A program made the position numbers and the translations under genes. The notes below the pieces were generated by a model that ran no database searches, was not told the origin of the DNA, and saw only the letters and a list, made by a program, of their open reading frames with translations. 64,000 bases of DNA, taken from positions 4,402,001-4,466,000 of the forward strand of contig NZ_CP030048.1 in NCBI RefSeq assembly GCF_015291665.1, given 5' to 3'. Below are positions 8,090 to 16,160 of the stretch, piece by piece. Each line of letters starts with the position of its first letter. Position 1 is the first letter of the stretch. Source of the stretch: Bradyrhizobium sp. CCBAU 53338. Its GTDB lineage: Bacteria > Pseudomonadota > Alphaproteobacteria > Rhizobiales > Xanthobacteraceae.

Positions 8090-8437
8090 TCAATCCGGCA
8101 CGAGCAGCCGCAGATTGCCCCTGAAACGGATGCTCTGCTTGCCCGCGAGCGCGATGCCGCCGCCATAAGCGGTCTCGACGGTGTAGGTGCCGCTGAACCC
8201 GATGGTCACGACCTTGCGGCCCCACACCGGGCGCTCGTCGAATGAGGGCGAATGCTCCTCGTTGGTCAGCTCACCCTTCCACTTGCCGTCGGCGGAAACG
8301 TAGCTGCCATAGGCGAAGAAAAAGGAATCCCCGCCACGCATGGTGCCATCGCGCAGTACCATGACGCCCTGATTGCCGCCCTGCACGCCGTCCAGCATCT
8401 CGATCCGGATGTGATAGAGCCCGTTCCTGATCGTCAT
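8090..8437 (-). CDS. Single-domain GrlR-like protein (copy 3)
   Basis: A 115-residue protein corresponding to the C-terminal half of the two tandem-domain GrlR-like proteins at 165-869 and 3461-4162. It has RNGLYHIRIEMLDGVQ, then MRGGDSFFFAYGSY, KWKGELTNEEH and ALAGKQSIRF. The length matches classical GrlR of about 120 residues. The ATG at 8437 is preferred; a GTG at 8449 would add four residues. No T3SS gene is nearby. It has no signal peptide. Partner and target are unknown. Confidence 0.75.
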   Translation of the reverse strand: MTIRNGLYHIRIEMLDGVQGGNQGVMVLRDGTMRGGDSFFFAYGSYVSADGKWKGELTNEEHSPSFDERPVWGRKVVTIGFSGTYTVETAYGGGIALAGKQSIRFRGNLRLLVPD

Positions 8438-8565
8438 GTTCGCGAGCACCCTGTTCCCCGCGCGAGGATATAGCCGGCATGGCCGGATCCGGGCAAATCC
8501 CGATCAGCCGTGAGTCCGATCCGGGCTAGACTGCCGGCAACTGATTCTCCGATCGGAAACTCGCC

Positions 8566-9252
8566 TTGGAAACCGCGCTCTATCTGCCCGTCAAACGATT
8601 CCTCGAAGGCCTCGGCTTCGACGTGAAGGGCGAAATTCGCGGCTGCGATCTCGTGGGCCTGAGCGCCGGCGATCCTCCCGTGGTGGTGATCGGCGAGCTC
8701 AAGCTCGCCTTCAATCTCGAACTGATCCTGCAAGCGGTCGATCGCGCGCCGGCGGGCGACGAGGTCTGGATCGCGGCAAAGATATCGGCGCGCGGCAAGG
8801 GCCGCGAAAGCGATGCGCGTTATCGCAATCTCTGTCGGCGCCTCGGCTTCGGTATGCTCGGGGTAACCGACAAGGGCGAGGTCGAGGTTCTGGTGAAGCC
8901 GCCGACCACGGCTCCCCGCCGCGAGCCGAAAACGCGCTCGCGGCTGGTCGCCGAGCATCAGCGCCGCCAGGGCGATCCCGTGCTTGGCGGCAGCACTCGC
9001 GCGCCGATCATGACCGCCTACCGGCAGCAGGCGCTGGCCTGCGCTTCCGAGCTCGTTGCTGGCCCTCGGCGCGTGCGCGAGCTGCGCGAACGTTGTCCTG
9101 ATGCCGGCAAAATCTTGCTTAACAATGTGTATGGCTGGTTCGAGCGCGCCGACCGGGGAATCTACGGGCTGACGACGGCAGGCCATGCGGCGCTGAAACG
9201 CTGGCCGCAACAGCGGGTTGAGGTCGATGCCGGTGCTGCGTCACCGCCATGA
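8566..9252 (+). CDS. DUF2161 PD-(D/E)XK nuclease-like protein with winged-helix tail
   Basis: A 228-residue protein starting at TTG 8566 (ETALYLPVKRFLE), the usual N-terminus of the DUF2161 family. The nuclease-like core shows CDLVGL near residue 30 followed by IGELK near 50, matching the D...ExK arrangement of the PD-(D/E)XK fold. The C-terminal part, from about residue 150, looks like a small winged helix ending in GIYGLTTAG. The family is predicted to be a phosphodiesterase on nucleic acids, but I know of no defined substrate. No methylase or other defence gene is adjacent. Confidence 0.75.
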   Translation: METALYLPVKRFLEGLGFDVKGEIRGCDLVGLSAGDPPVVVIGELKLAFNLELILQAVDRAPAGDEVWIAAKISARGKGRESDARYRNLCRRLGFGMLGVTDKGEVEVLVKPPTTAPRREPKTRSRLVAEHQRRQGDPVLGGSTRAPIMTAYRQQALACASELVAGPRRVRELRERCPDAGKILLNNVYGWFERADRGIYGLTTAGHAALKRWPQQRVEVDAGAASPP

Positions 9253-9347
9253 CACCCGACCGGTGCATAGCTGTGATGCCACACTGATTTCATATTGCAA
9301 TGCAACATCGATGGCACTAGGTATCCCGGCATCAAGACGAGGCCGTT

Positions 9348-9653
9348 ATGAGCGCAGACTGGAATACCAAATATGGCACGCGGCGCGTGCGCCACGATCC
9401 GCCCACCCTGGATGAGGCGATCTTCGCCGCCGTCGGCATCACCGACGACCAGGAGCAGCAGGCCGAGATCGCTGCCGCGCTGATGGGGATGCCGCTCGAC
9501 GTCGTTCAGGCCGAGGTGAAGAAGCAGGCCCGCACCAACAGCCGCATCACCGCCACGCGCGTAATCGCCGGCGAACAGGGCGCACAGCGCTCGGTCGTGG
9601 TCGAACGCCGCGTGGTCCGCCGCTTCGGCAACGACAAGCGCACCGGCACCTGA
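9348..9653 (+). CDS. Conserved hypothetical protein, 101 residues
   Basis: A small soluble, charged protein starting at ATG 9348 with a GAGG Shine-Dalgarno sequence. Residues 18-45 are acidic and helical (DEAIFAAVGITDDQEQQAEIAAALMG) and the C-terminal part is strongly basic (VVVERRVVRRFGNDKR). No known motif is recognisable. A strong terminator follows 26 bases after the stop, so it is probably transcribed alone. Split acidic and basic ends would suit a protein- or nucleic-acid-binding role, but this is inference. Confidence 0.7.
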   Translation: MSADWNTKYGTRRVRHDPPTLDEAIFAAVGITDDQEQQAEIAAALMGMPLDVVQAEVKKQARTNSRITATRVIAGEQGAQRSVVVERRVVRRFGNDKRTGT

Positions 9654-9678
9654 GCGCTCATTCATTTGCTTCGACAAG

Positions 9679-9710
9679 AAAGCGGACCGGCCTGGCCGGT
9701 CCGCTTTTTT
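9679..9710. terminator. Terminator between 9653 and the convergent acetyltransferase gene
   Basis: A GC-rich 12-14 base inverted repeat (AAAGCGGACCGG with its complement) with a T6 run on the plus strand and A residues on the other side, placed between convergent genes. Confidence 0.9.
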
Positions 9711-9727
9711 GATTCAGGCCTTCGATT

Positions 9728-10333
9728 TCAGGCCGCGCGATTGCCGTACATGCTGGAAATCAGCTTCCAGCAGGTCGAGTTGAAGCTGAGAAGCGCACGG
9801 CCGGCCTTGAACGGCGCCGCCGCGAGATCGGCCAGCTCGTCCTCGGGAGCCTTGGTCAGATCGATCGTGCCGGTGGATTCGCCGTGGCGGAATTGCAGGT
9901 GCGCGCCGAACTTCTTGGCGAGCGCGCGCATGGCGTGGTTCTCCGCGCCTGTGGTGATGCGCAGGCTCTTGTAGCCCTTCCAGCGCGCTTCCGCGATCAG
10001 GCGGCTGAACAGCACGGTGCCGACGTTCTGGCGGCGCGCGGAGGCTTCCACGCTGAATGCGACTTCGGGCAGCGAATCGCCCTCCGGCGGATGCAGCTCG
10101 GCCGCACCGCGAACCACACCGTCGACGATATAGGCGACGATGACGGTGCCATCCTCGGCGCAGCGGGCGGCGTAACGCTCGATGAAGCCGTCGTCGAGAA
10201 ATCCGTTGAATCGGTCGTGCCGGCTTTCGGCATCGAGCCTGAGCAGGTGATCGCGCAACAGCGGCAATTCTTCCTGCTGGATCAGGGTCCGCACATAGCC
10301 CGGGGCGGTGCGGACGGTGTCTTCAAGTACCAC
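9728..10333 (-). CDS. GNAT-family N-acetyltransferase
   Basis: A 201-residue protein with the GNAT core: strands around VIVAYIVDGVVRGAAEL, then the acetyl-CoA loop RRQNVGTVLF, a Q/R-x-x-G-x-(G/A)-like motif, and a late helix with NHAMRALAKKFGA. The start is GTG at 10331-10333, supported by an AGAGGAG Shine-Dalgarno sequence 9 bases upstream. The N-terminal 35 residues (RDHLLRLDAESRHDRF) resemble acetyltransferases related to stress and motility genes. The substrate is not evident. Confidence 0.82.
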   Translation of the reverse strand: MVLEDTVRTAPGYVRTLIQQEELPLLRDHLLRLDAESRHDRFNGFLDDGFIERYAARCAEDGTVIVAYIVDGVVRGAAELHPPEGDSLPEVAFSVEASARRQNVGTVLFSRLIAEARWKGYKSLRITTGAENHAMRALAKKFGAHLQFRHGESTGTIDLTKAPEDELADLAAAPFKAGRALLSFNSTCWKLISSMYGNRAA

Positions 10334-10485
10334 GTCAAAACTCCTCTTGGTGTCCCTCGAGGAGGCGTTCGAATCCCTAGGTCCCTAATATTGTGCGTCG
10401 CAACAAGCTTTTCAAGACGGGAACCTGCCCAAGTTTGAGGCAAAGGGAACGACTAATTCGTTAATAAAATCAAGGCCCCGTAGTC

Positions 10486-10884
10486 TTACAGGACCAACTG
10501 CGTCTGGGTCACAACAGCGACCAGCTTGCCGTCCTCGGTCTCCAGCCTGGTGGTCCAGACCTGGGTCCGGCGGCCACGGTGAACGGGGGTGGCGGTGGCG
10601 ATGATAGTGGTTCCCTCCTTGGCGCCGCCAATGAAGTTGGTCTTGCTCTCCAGCGTGGTCGTGCCCTTGGCATCCCCCGGCAGATTGATCACGGTCGCAG
10701 CAGCTCCAACGGAATCCGCAAACGCCATCACCGCGCCGCCATGGATCGTGTGATGCAGCGTGCACAGATCGGGGCGTACGGTCATCCGCGCCACCACGCG
10801 ATCCTTCTCGGCCTCGACGAATTCGACGCCCTTGAGATCGGCGAATGGCATCTTCATCGCTTTAAGCTTTTCCAGCGGCGTCAT
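10486..10884 (-). CDS. PaaI-type hotdog thioesterase
   Basis: A 132-residue hotdog-fold protein with the thioesterase signature LHHTIHGGAVMAFADSVGAAA (about residues 43-63), followed by ESKTNFIGGAKEGTTI and a final beta strand with TQTQLVL. Members hydrolyse acyl- or aryl-CoA thioesters. The ATG at 10884 has a perfect GGGAGGAG ribosome site. It lies 100 bases downstream of kynU on the same strand. Kynurenine breakdown yields anthranilate, so a link to aromatic-CoA metabolism is possible but not shown. Confidence 0.85.
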   Translation of the reverse strand: MTPLEKLKAMKMPFADLKGVEFVEAEKDRVVARMTVRPDLCTLHHTIHGGAVMAFADSVGAAATVINLPGDAKGTTTLESKTNFIGGAKEGTTIIATATPVHRGRRTQVWTTRLETEDGKLVAVVTQTQLVL

Positions 10885-10986
10885 CGGATCTCCTCCCAAT
10901 TCATTGTTGCCGCAACGTGAATGGCTTCGCGCGGCAAATCAATGACGTCGGAGGTAGTGGCTGTGACCTCGGAAAGACTTCGCGCC

Positions 10987-12189
10987 TCACGTCACCGCAT
11001 TGACGACCTGATATTCCGGCCGCCGCCACACCTCGCCCGCGATCACCTCCTCGACGATTTCGGCCGCCCGGAGGACCTCGCTCTCGCCGATATACAGGGG
11101 CGTGATCCCGAACCTCATGATGTCGGGCGCGCGGAAATCGCCGATGAGACCGCGGGCGATCAGGGCCTGCATTGCAGCGTATCCGCCCTCGAAGGCGAAG
11201 GAGACCTGCGAGCCACGTTGCTCGTGTGCACGCGGCGTCATGAGCTTCAGAGACGGACAGCGACGCTCGACTTCCGCAATCAGGCGATCGCCGAGCGCCA
11301 GCGAGCGCATGCGGACCTCCTTGATGTCGACCCGGTCCCAGATATCGAGCGAGGCCTCCAGCGCCGCCATCGCCAGCACCGGCGGCGTGCCGACGCGCAT
11401 GCGCTCGACGCCGCCGGCGGCCGCGTAGGCAAGCTCGAATGCGAACGGCTTTGCGTGGCCCATCCACCCGGACAGTGCGGCGCGCGCGTTATCGGCGTGG
11501 CGCGGCGAGACGTAGAGGAACGCCGGCGCGCCGGGGCCGCCGTTGATGTATTTGTAGGTGCATCCGGCGGCGAAATCGACGGCGCAGCCGGCGAGATCGA
11601 CCGGCAGCGCACCAGCCGAATGCGCGAGATCCCAGACGGTGACGATGCCGAGCCCATGCGCCTTCGCAGTCAGCTTCGCCATGTCGTGGCGACGGCCGGT
11701 GCGATAGTCGACCTCGGTGATGTAGAGCACCGCGATCTCTTCCGACAGCGAAGCCTCGATCGCCTCCGGCGCCGCCAGGCGCAATTGATGGCCACGCCCG
11801 AGTGTCGCCATCAGGCCTTCGGCCATGTAGAGATCGGTCGGGAAATTGCCGGTGTCCGACAGCACGACCTTGCGCGACGAATTCATGTCGAGCGCGGCGG
11901 CGAGCGCCTGATAGACCTTGAGCGACAGCGTGTCGCCGACCATCACCGAGCCGACTTCGGCGCCGATCAACCGAGCGATGCGATCGCCGACATGGCGCGG
12001 CTGGGCATACCAGCCCGCGGTGTTCCAGGCGCGGATCAGCTCAACGCCCCACTCGGCCGTGATGACGCGATTGACGCGCTCGGCGACGCCGAGCGGCAAT
12101 GCACCGAGCGAATTGCCGTCGAGATAGATCACGCCGTCAGGCAGGTGGAACAGCGCCCTTGTGTCGTCGTAGACGCGAAGCCTGGTCAT
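10987..12189 (-). CDS. kynU: Kynureninase
   Basis: A 400-residue PLP enzyme that cleaves kynurenine to anthranilate and alanine. Signature segments are YLDGNSLG near residue 22, WDLAHSAGA at 186-194 (Asp187 and His190 contact PLP) and YKYINGGPGAP, where Lys213 is the PLP lysine. The length is typical. It starts 10 bases after the kynA stop codon, so the two genes are certainly one transcription unit, with the formamidase-like gene first. Together they convert tryptophan to anthranilate. Confidence 0.95.
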   Translation of the reverse strand: MTRLRVYDDTRALFHLPDGVIYLDGNSLGALPLGVAERVNRVITAEWGVELIRAWNTAGWYAQPRHVGDRIARLIGAEVGSVMVGDTLSLKVYQALAAALDMNSSRKVVLSDTGNFPTDLYMAEGLMATLGRGHQLRLAAPEAIEASLSEEIAVLYITEVDYRTGRRHDMAKLTAKAHGLGIVTVWDLAHSAGALPVDLAGCAVDFAAGCTYKYINGGPGAPAFLYVSPRHADNARAALSGWMGHAKPFAFELAYAAAGGVERMRVGTPPVLAMAALEASLDIWDRVDIKEVRMRSLALGDRLIAEVERRCPSLKLMTPRAHEQRGSQVSFAFEGGYAAMQALIARGLIGDFRAPDIMRFGITPLYIGESEVLRAAEIVEEVIAGEVWRRPEYQVVNAVT

Positions 12190-12199
12190 GGATGGATCT

Positions 12200-13039
12200 C
12201 TACAGAATGGTGCGGACGCGCCAGAGCTCCGGGAACAACTCGACCTCCAGCATGCGCTTGAGATAGCTGACGCCGCCCGTGCCCCCGGTGCCGCGCTTGA
12301 AGCCGATCACGCGTTCGACCGTCGTGACGTGGTTGAAGCGCCAGCGCCGGAAATAATCCTCGAAGTCGACCAGCTTCTCCGCGAGCTCGTACAGCATCCA
12401 GTGCGTCTCCGGCGCCTCGTAGACGATACGCCAGGCTTGCAGCACGCCCTCGCTGAAACCGTGGGTCTCGCGGACATCGCGCGCCAGCACGGCGACCGGC
12501 ATCTTCAGCCCGTTGCGGTCGGCGAGCCGCAGCACCTCGTCATAGAGGCTCGGCGTGGCGAGCTCGGCCTCGAGCAGCTTCGTCGTTTCCACATCGTGCG
12601 CGTGCGGCTTCAGCATGGCGTGGTTGCGATTGCCCAGCAGATATTCGATCAGCCGGTACTGGCGCGACTGGAAGCCCGAGGACTGGCCGAGCTGCGACCG
12701 GAAGCGCGTATATTCGCTGGGCGTCATCGTGCGCAGCACGTCCCAGGCGTTGTTGAGCTGCTCGAAGATGCGCGACATCCGCGCCAGCATCTTCATCGCG
12801 GGCGCCACCTCGTCCCCGGCGATGGCCCGGCGCGCGGCACTGAGCTCGTGGATCGCGAGCCGCATCCACAGCTCCGTGGTCTGGTGCTGGATGATGAACA
12901 GCATCTCGTCATGCGCTTCGGAGAGCGGATGCTGTGCGCCGAGGATCGCATCCAGCGCGAGGTAATCGCCATAGGACATGCGGCGGGCGAAATCGGTCTC
13001 GGCGCCTTCTTTTGCGGGATCGTAATCGCTGGACGTCAT
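12200..13039 (-). CDS. kynA: Tryptophan 2,3-dioxygenase
   Basis: A 279-residue heme enzyme that opens the indole ring of tryptophan to give N-formylkynurenine. Diagnostic segments are [13 protein letters not shown] (residues 21-33), [14 protein letters not shown] (45-58), [13 protein letters not shown], and the C-terminal [23 protein letters not shown] with the heme-ligating His region. It has a GAGAGGG Shine-Dalgarno sequence. It lies between the formamidase-like gene (34-base gap) and kynU (10-base gap) in a three-gene operon. Confidence 0.95.
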   Translation of the reverse strand: MTSSDYDPAKEGAETDFARRMSYGDYLALDAILGAQHPLSEAHDEMLFIIQHQTTELWMRLAIHELSAARRAIAGDEVAPAMKMLARMSRIFEQLNNAWDVLRTMTPSEYTRFRSQLGQSSGFQSRQYRLIEYLLGNRNHAMLKPHAHDVETTKLLEAELATPSLYDEVLRLADRNGLKMPVAVLARDVRETHGFSEGVLQAWRIVYEAPETHWMLYELAEKLVDFEDYFRRWRFNHVTTVERVIGFKRGTGGTGGVSYLKRMLEVELFPELWRVRTIL

Positions 13040-13073
13040 GACAAGCCCTCTCGATCGATCATCCCTGCCCTCA

Positions 13074-13883
13074 TCAGTCGAGCCCGATCAGGCGCGCCGT
13101 GATCGGCGACGACGGATCCTTCAGGCCGTCGATCACGGTGAAATGGTTCAGCCCGGGATCGACGACCAGGCGCGTCGGTACGTCGAAGCCGGTCCAGACA
13201 TTGGCCAGCAGGTCGGACTGGCGGATGAACTCCGGCCTTTCGCTGCCGCCGACCCAGGCAGTCACCGGCGCGTGCCCGCGCGGCAGATACAACGCCGCGC
13301 TTTCGAGCGTCGCCTCCTCCATGGTCATGCGCAGCGTCTCGTTCATCTTCGTCTTGAGCAGCGGCCGCAGATCGTGCAGGCCGCTGATCGAGAGCGTGCC
13401 GGCAATGCGGTTGAAGATTGCGGGCTCTAGCCGGCCGTCGTCGCACAGCATGCGCGTGACGAGATGGCCGCCGGCGGAATGGCCGGCGAGCCGGATCGGC
13501 CCCGCGACGAGCGAAGCCGCTTTCGCAACAGCGGCGGTGATCTCCGCGGTGATGTCGGAGATGCGCGCGGCCGGCGTCAGCGTGTAGCTCGGCAGGCAAA
13601 CCGTCCAGCCATGGTGCCGCGCGCCTTCGGCGAGATCCGTCCAGGCCGACTTGTCGAAGCGCATCCAGTAGCCGCCGTGCACGAACACGACGAGGCCCTT
13701 GCTGTCGCCATCGGGCAGGATCAGGTCGAAACGCTGGCGCTCGCCCGACCCGTAGGCGATATCGGGACGAAAGCTTCTCAGCCCGGCGCGGTAAACCGCC
13801 GCCCGCTCCGCCCATTGCGCCGGCATCTTGTCCGAGCCCGGGATATGGGCCGAGTTGGCGTAAGCGTCATCCCAATCGCGCAT
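13074..13883 (-). CDS. Alpha/beta hydrolase, probable N-formylkynurenine formamidase
   Basis: A 269-residue alpha/beta hydrolase with the oxyanion motif HGGYW at residues 69-73 and nucleophile elbow GHSAGG at 134-139 (Ser136). The catalytic His lies in the C-terminal [15 protein letters not shown] is the motif of the animal-type formamidase AFMID, unlike the metal-dependent bacterial KynB. As first gene of an operon with kynA and kynU, it fits the missing middle step, N-formylkynurenine to kynurenine. The ATG at 13883 has a GAGGGAG ribosome site; a longer frame upstream lacks one. The role is inferred from motif and context. Confidence 0.8.
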   Translation of the reverse strand: MRDWDDAYANSAHIPGSDKMPAQWAERAAVYRAGLRSFRPDIAYGSGERQRFDLILPDGDSKGLVVFVHGGYWMRFDKSAWTDLAEGARHHGWTVCLPSYTLTPAARISDITAEITAAVAKAASLVAGPIRLAGHSAGGHLVTRMLCDDGRLEPAIFNRIAGTLSISGLHDLRPLLKTKMNETLRMTMEEATLESAALYLPRGHAPVTAWVGGSERPEFIRQSDLLANVWTGFDVPTRLVVDPGLNHFTVIDGLKDPSSPITARLIGLD

Positions 13884-13961
13884 TGCTACTCCCTCGACGG
13901 ACTCAGGCCTTGCGATCGGGCGCCAGTCTGCCACCGGGAGCGGCCGCATCCTAGTCTTTAT

Positions 13962-13973
13962 TTTAAGCTTAAA
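13962..13973. promoter_or_regulatory. Palindrome upstream of the kynurenine operon
   Basis: TTTAAGCTTAAA, a perfect 12-base palindrome in an A/T-rich patch about 80 bases before the first codon of the operon, in otherwise GC-rich DNA. It is a candidate operator or promoter element. Kynurenine operons in other bacteria are controlled by Lrp-type KynR; none is encoded here. Confidence 0.4.
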
Positions 13974-14039
13974 GGATTTGACGGAGCCGTTGTTTCGGGC
14001 AACTGGCACCCAGCCAAGATGCCGTAGACGGAGCGGCCT

Positions 14040-15317
14040 CTACGCCTTCTCCACCCCACACCATTCCGCGATGAACAGTGCCATCGCCTTGGTGGTCTTC
14101 TTCAGCGACTCCAGGTCCACGAACTCGTTGAAGCCGTGCATCTCGCCGCCGCTGGCGCCGAAGCACAGGCTCGGGATGCCGTGGTTGAGGCCGTAGAAAC
14201 GGGTGTCGGTCAGCGCGGTGAAGACGAGATTTTCGACCGCGCCGCCATAAACCTTGTCGAAGGCCTTGCCGAATGCGGCCTCTGGCGCAGCGGAATCGGT
14301 CAGCTCATAGCCTTCCGACAGGAAGCCGGACCATTCAACCTCGGGCGGGTTGTTGGCGAGAAAGCGATGGTTGCGCGAGGCAGCCGCAACGCAGGCCAAA
14401 ATCTCCTTCTGGTGATCGGCGACCGACCAGCCCGGCAGGATCGCGATGCGGCAATCGACGTCGCACCAGGCCGGCACGCTGGACGCCCAGTCGCCGCCCT
14501 TGATGATGCCGGGATTGAAATTGATCGGATGGTTGAGCGTCTTGAAGTGACGATCCGCTTTCGCACGCTCGTTCCACTCGATCTCGAGCTTCTGCAAGGC
14601 GTGGACGAGGTGATATGCCGCCATGATCGCGTTCGAGCCAGAGCCCGCAAACGCGACGTGGGTCGGATGGCCTTTCACGCGCAGGCGAAACCAGATCACG
14701 CCGACCTGCGAGCGCACCATCTTGCCGGCGGTAGGCTCGGGGATGAAGCAGGCATCGGCGCGGTAGCCGCGCTGCAGCGTCGAGAGCGCGCCGACGCCGG
14801 TGCTTTCCTCCTCGATGACAGACTGAAAGTGAATTCGCGCCGTCGGCCTGAGGCCGGCCGCCTTGATCGCATCCAGCGCGTAGAGCGCGCCGATGGTGCC
14901 CGACTTCATGTCGCAGGCGCCGCGGCCGAACATCTTGCCGTCCTTGATCACGGGCGAGAACGGCGGCGTGTCCCACAATTCCAGCGGCCCCGCGGGCACC
15001 ACGTCGCAGTGGCCCTGCAGGATCAGCGATTTGCCGGCCTCGGTCGCCGGACGATAGGTGCCGACCACCGAACGTGCCTTGGAGAAGTCATGCTCGATCG
15101 GACCGAAGCCGCGCAGATCCTTCAAGTCGTCGACATTGATATGCCAATCGTCCACCTCATAGCCGCGCGCGCGGAGGAGATCGCCGATCATGTCCTGGCA
15201 CGGTCCCTCCGCCCCGCGGGTCGAAGGGATCGCGACGAAATCGCGTGTCGTCGCAAGCTGGGCTTCGAAGCCGGCATCGACGGCGTCAAGAATCCTCTGC
15301 TGCGTTTCGGCATTCAT
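14040..15317 (-). CDS. ArgE/DapE-family deacylase (M20 metallopeptidase)
   Basis: A 425-residue di-zinc M20 enzyme. Metal and catalytic residues are recognisable in GHCDVVP (His103, Asp105), GRGACDMKSG (Asp136) and VIEEES (Glu169/Glu170), and the dimerisation domain lies between about residues 200 and 330. The family removes acyl groups from amino acids, for example N-acetylornithine or N-succinyl-diaminopimelate. The ATG at 15317 has GGAG upstream and is preferred over an upstream codon. Genomic context does not reveal the substrate, so argE or dapE should not be assumed. Confidence 0.85.
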   Translation of the reverse strand: MNAETQQRILDAVDAGFEAQLATTRDFVAIPSTRGAEGPCQDMIGDLLRARGYEVDDWHINVDDLKDLRGFGPIEHDFSKARSVVGTYRPATEAGKSLILQGHCDVVPAGPLELWDTPPFSPVIKDGKMFGRGACDMKSGTIGALYALDAIKAAGLRPTARIHFQSVIEEESTGVGALSTLQRGYRADACFIPEPTAGKMVRSQVGVIWFRLRVKGHPTHVAFAGSGSNAIMAAYHLVHALQKLEIEWNERAKADRHFKTLNHPINFNPGIIKGGDWASSVPAWCDVDCRIAILPGWSVADHQKEILACVAAASRNHRFLANNPPEVEWSGFLSEGYELTDSAAPEAAFGKAFDKVYGGAVENLVFTALTDTRFYGLNHGIPSLCFGASGGEMHGFNEFVDLESLKKTTKAMALFIAEWCGVEKA

Positions 15318-15369
15318 CAGGCAACTCCGGGCATCCAAATGATCAAGGGTGCGCGCAAGCTAGCCGATT

Positions 15370-16083
15370 TCAGCCGTTCGGGTACTCCACAAAATATGCA
15401 TCCCGCAATGCATCTTCGAGCAGTCGGCCTTCCGAATAACCAGTCAGCGTCGCAGGGCGCGTCACGCCATCGAGCAGCCGCGGACACGGCTCCGGCGCGC
15501 CGAGAACGGTGCGGACCGGAATACGCTCGGCGTAAATGGGCAATTCGTAGTCCTCATCGTCGTCGGCTACACCCTTGGCGCGGACCTTTGCCGAGGCTTC
15601 CTCGATCTCCATCGCGATGAAGGAGGTCGCCTTGATTTCCTGGACGTTGCTGGCCCGCAAGCTCGCGGTGCGACCCGGGAAGAAGCGGTCGACCATCGCG
15701 ACCACCGCGCGCTCTTTCTCCTCGGGATCAGTGACCAGATAGGCGTTGCCGAACGCCATCACCGCGCGGTAGTCGGCGGAGTGATTGAAGCCGCATCGCG
15801 CCAGCACGAGGCTGTCGAGATGGGCAACCGTCAGGCACACCCGCTCGCCCCTGGTCTGGTTGCGCAGCATGCGGCTCGCGCTCGAGCCGTGCCAATAGAG
15901 CTTGCTCCCTTCGCGCCAGAAGAAGGTCGGCGTGCAATAGGGCTGGCCGTCGATCACGTAGGAGACGTGGCACAGCATCGAGGAATCCAGGATGCGGTGG
16001 ACGGTGGCGTGATCGTAGAAACCGCGGTCGTGCCGGCGCTTCACCTGGTTGCGCGCTGACGTCGGATAGGAATTCGGGCTCAC
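15370..16083 (-). CDS. Pyridoxamine 5'-phosphate oxidase-like FMN-binding protein
   Basis: A 237-residue protein of the FMN-binding split-barrel type, with LDSSMLCHVSYVIDGQPYCTPTFFWREG at the N-terminus and SSASRMLRNQ further on, as in the PNPOx-like and HugZ-like families. The start is GTG at 16081-16083 with AGGAG five bases upstream; the frame is open further but without a ribosome site. The gene is divergent from a MocR regulator, a common pairing in vitamin B6 metabolism. It may oxidise a B6 vitamer or reduce another flavin substrate; this is not settled. Confidence 0.8.
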   Translation of the reverse strand: MSPNSYPTSARNQVKRRHDRGFYDHATVHRILDSSMLCHVSYVIDGQPYCTPTFFWREGSKLYWHGSSASRMLRNQTRGERVCLTVAHLDSLVLARCGFNHSADYRAVMAFGNAYLVTDPEEKERAVVAMVDRFFPGRTASLRASNVQEIKATSFIAMEIEEASAKVRAKGVADDDEDYELPIYAERIPVRTVLGAPEPCPRLLDGVTRPATLTGYSEGRLLEDALRDAYFVEYPNG

Positions 16084-16100
16084 GGCCACTCCTGTCGTAT

Positions 16101-16160
16101 CTGGAACAATTCCAGAGCCGTTGTAGCGACGCATTTGGTCTGCGATAGTGCCAATTCCAT
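16101..16160. promoter_or_regulatory. Candidate MocR operator in the divergent promoter
   Basis: CTGGAA-CAA-TTCCAG (16101-16115) is an inverted repeat. Its core CAATTCCA recurs as a direct repeat at 16152-16159, and CAATTCC recurs at 16176-16182. MocR/PdxR-type regulators commonly bind spaced direct repeats between themselves and the divergent gene. Confidence 0.55.
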
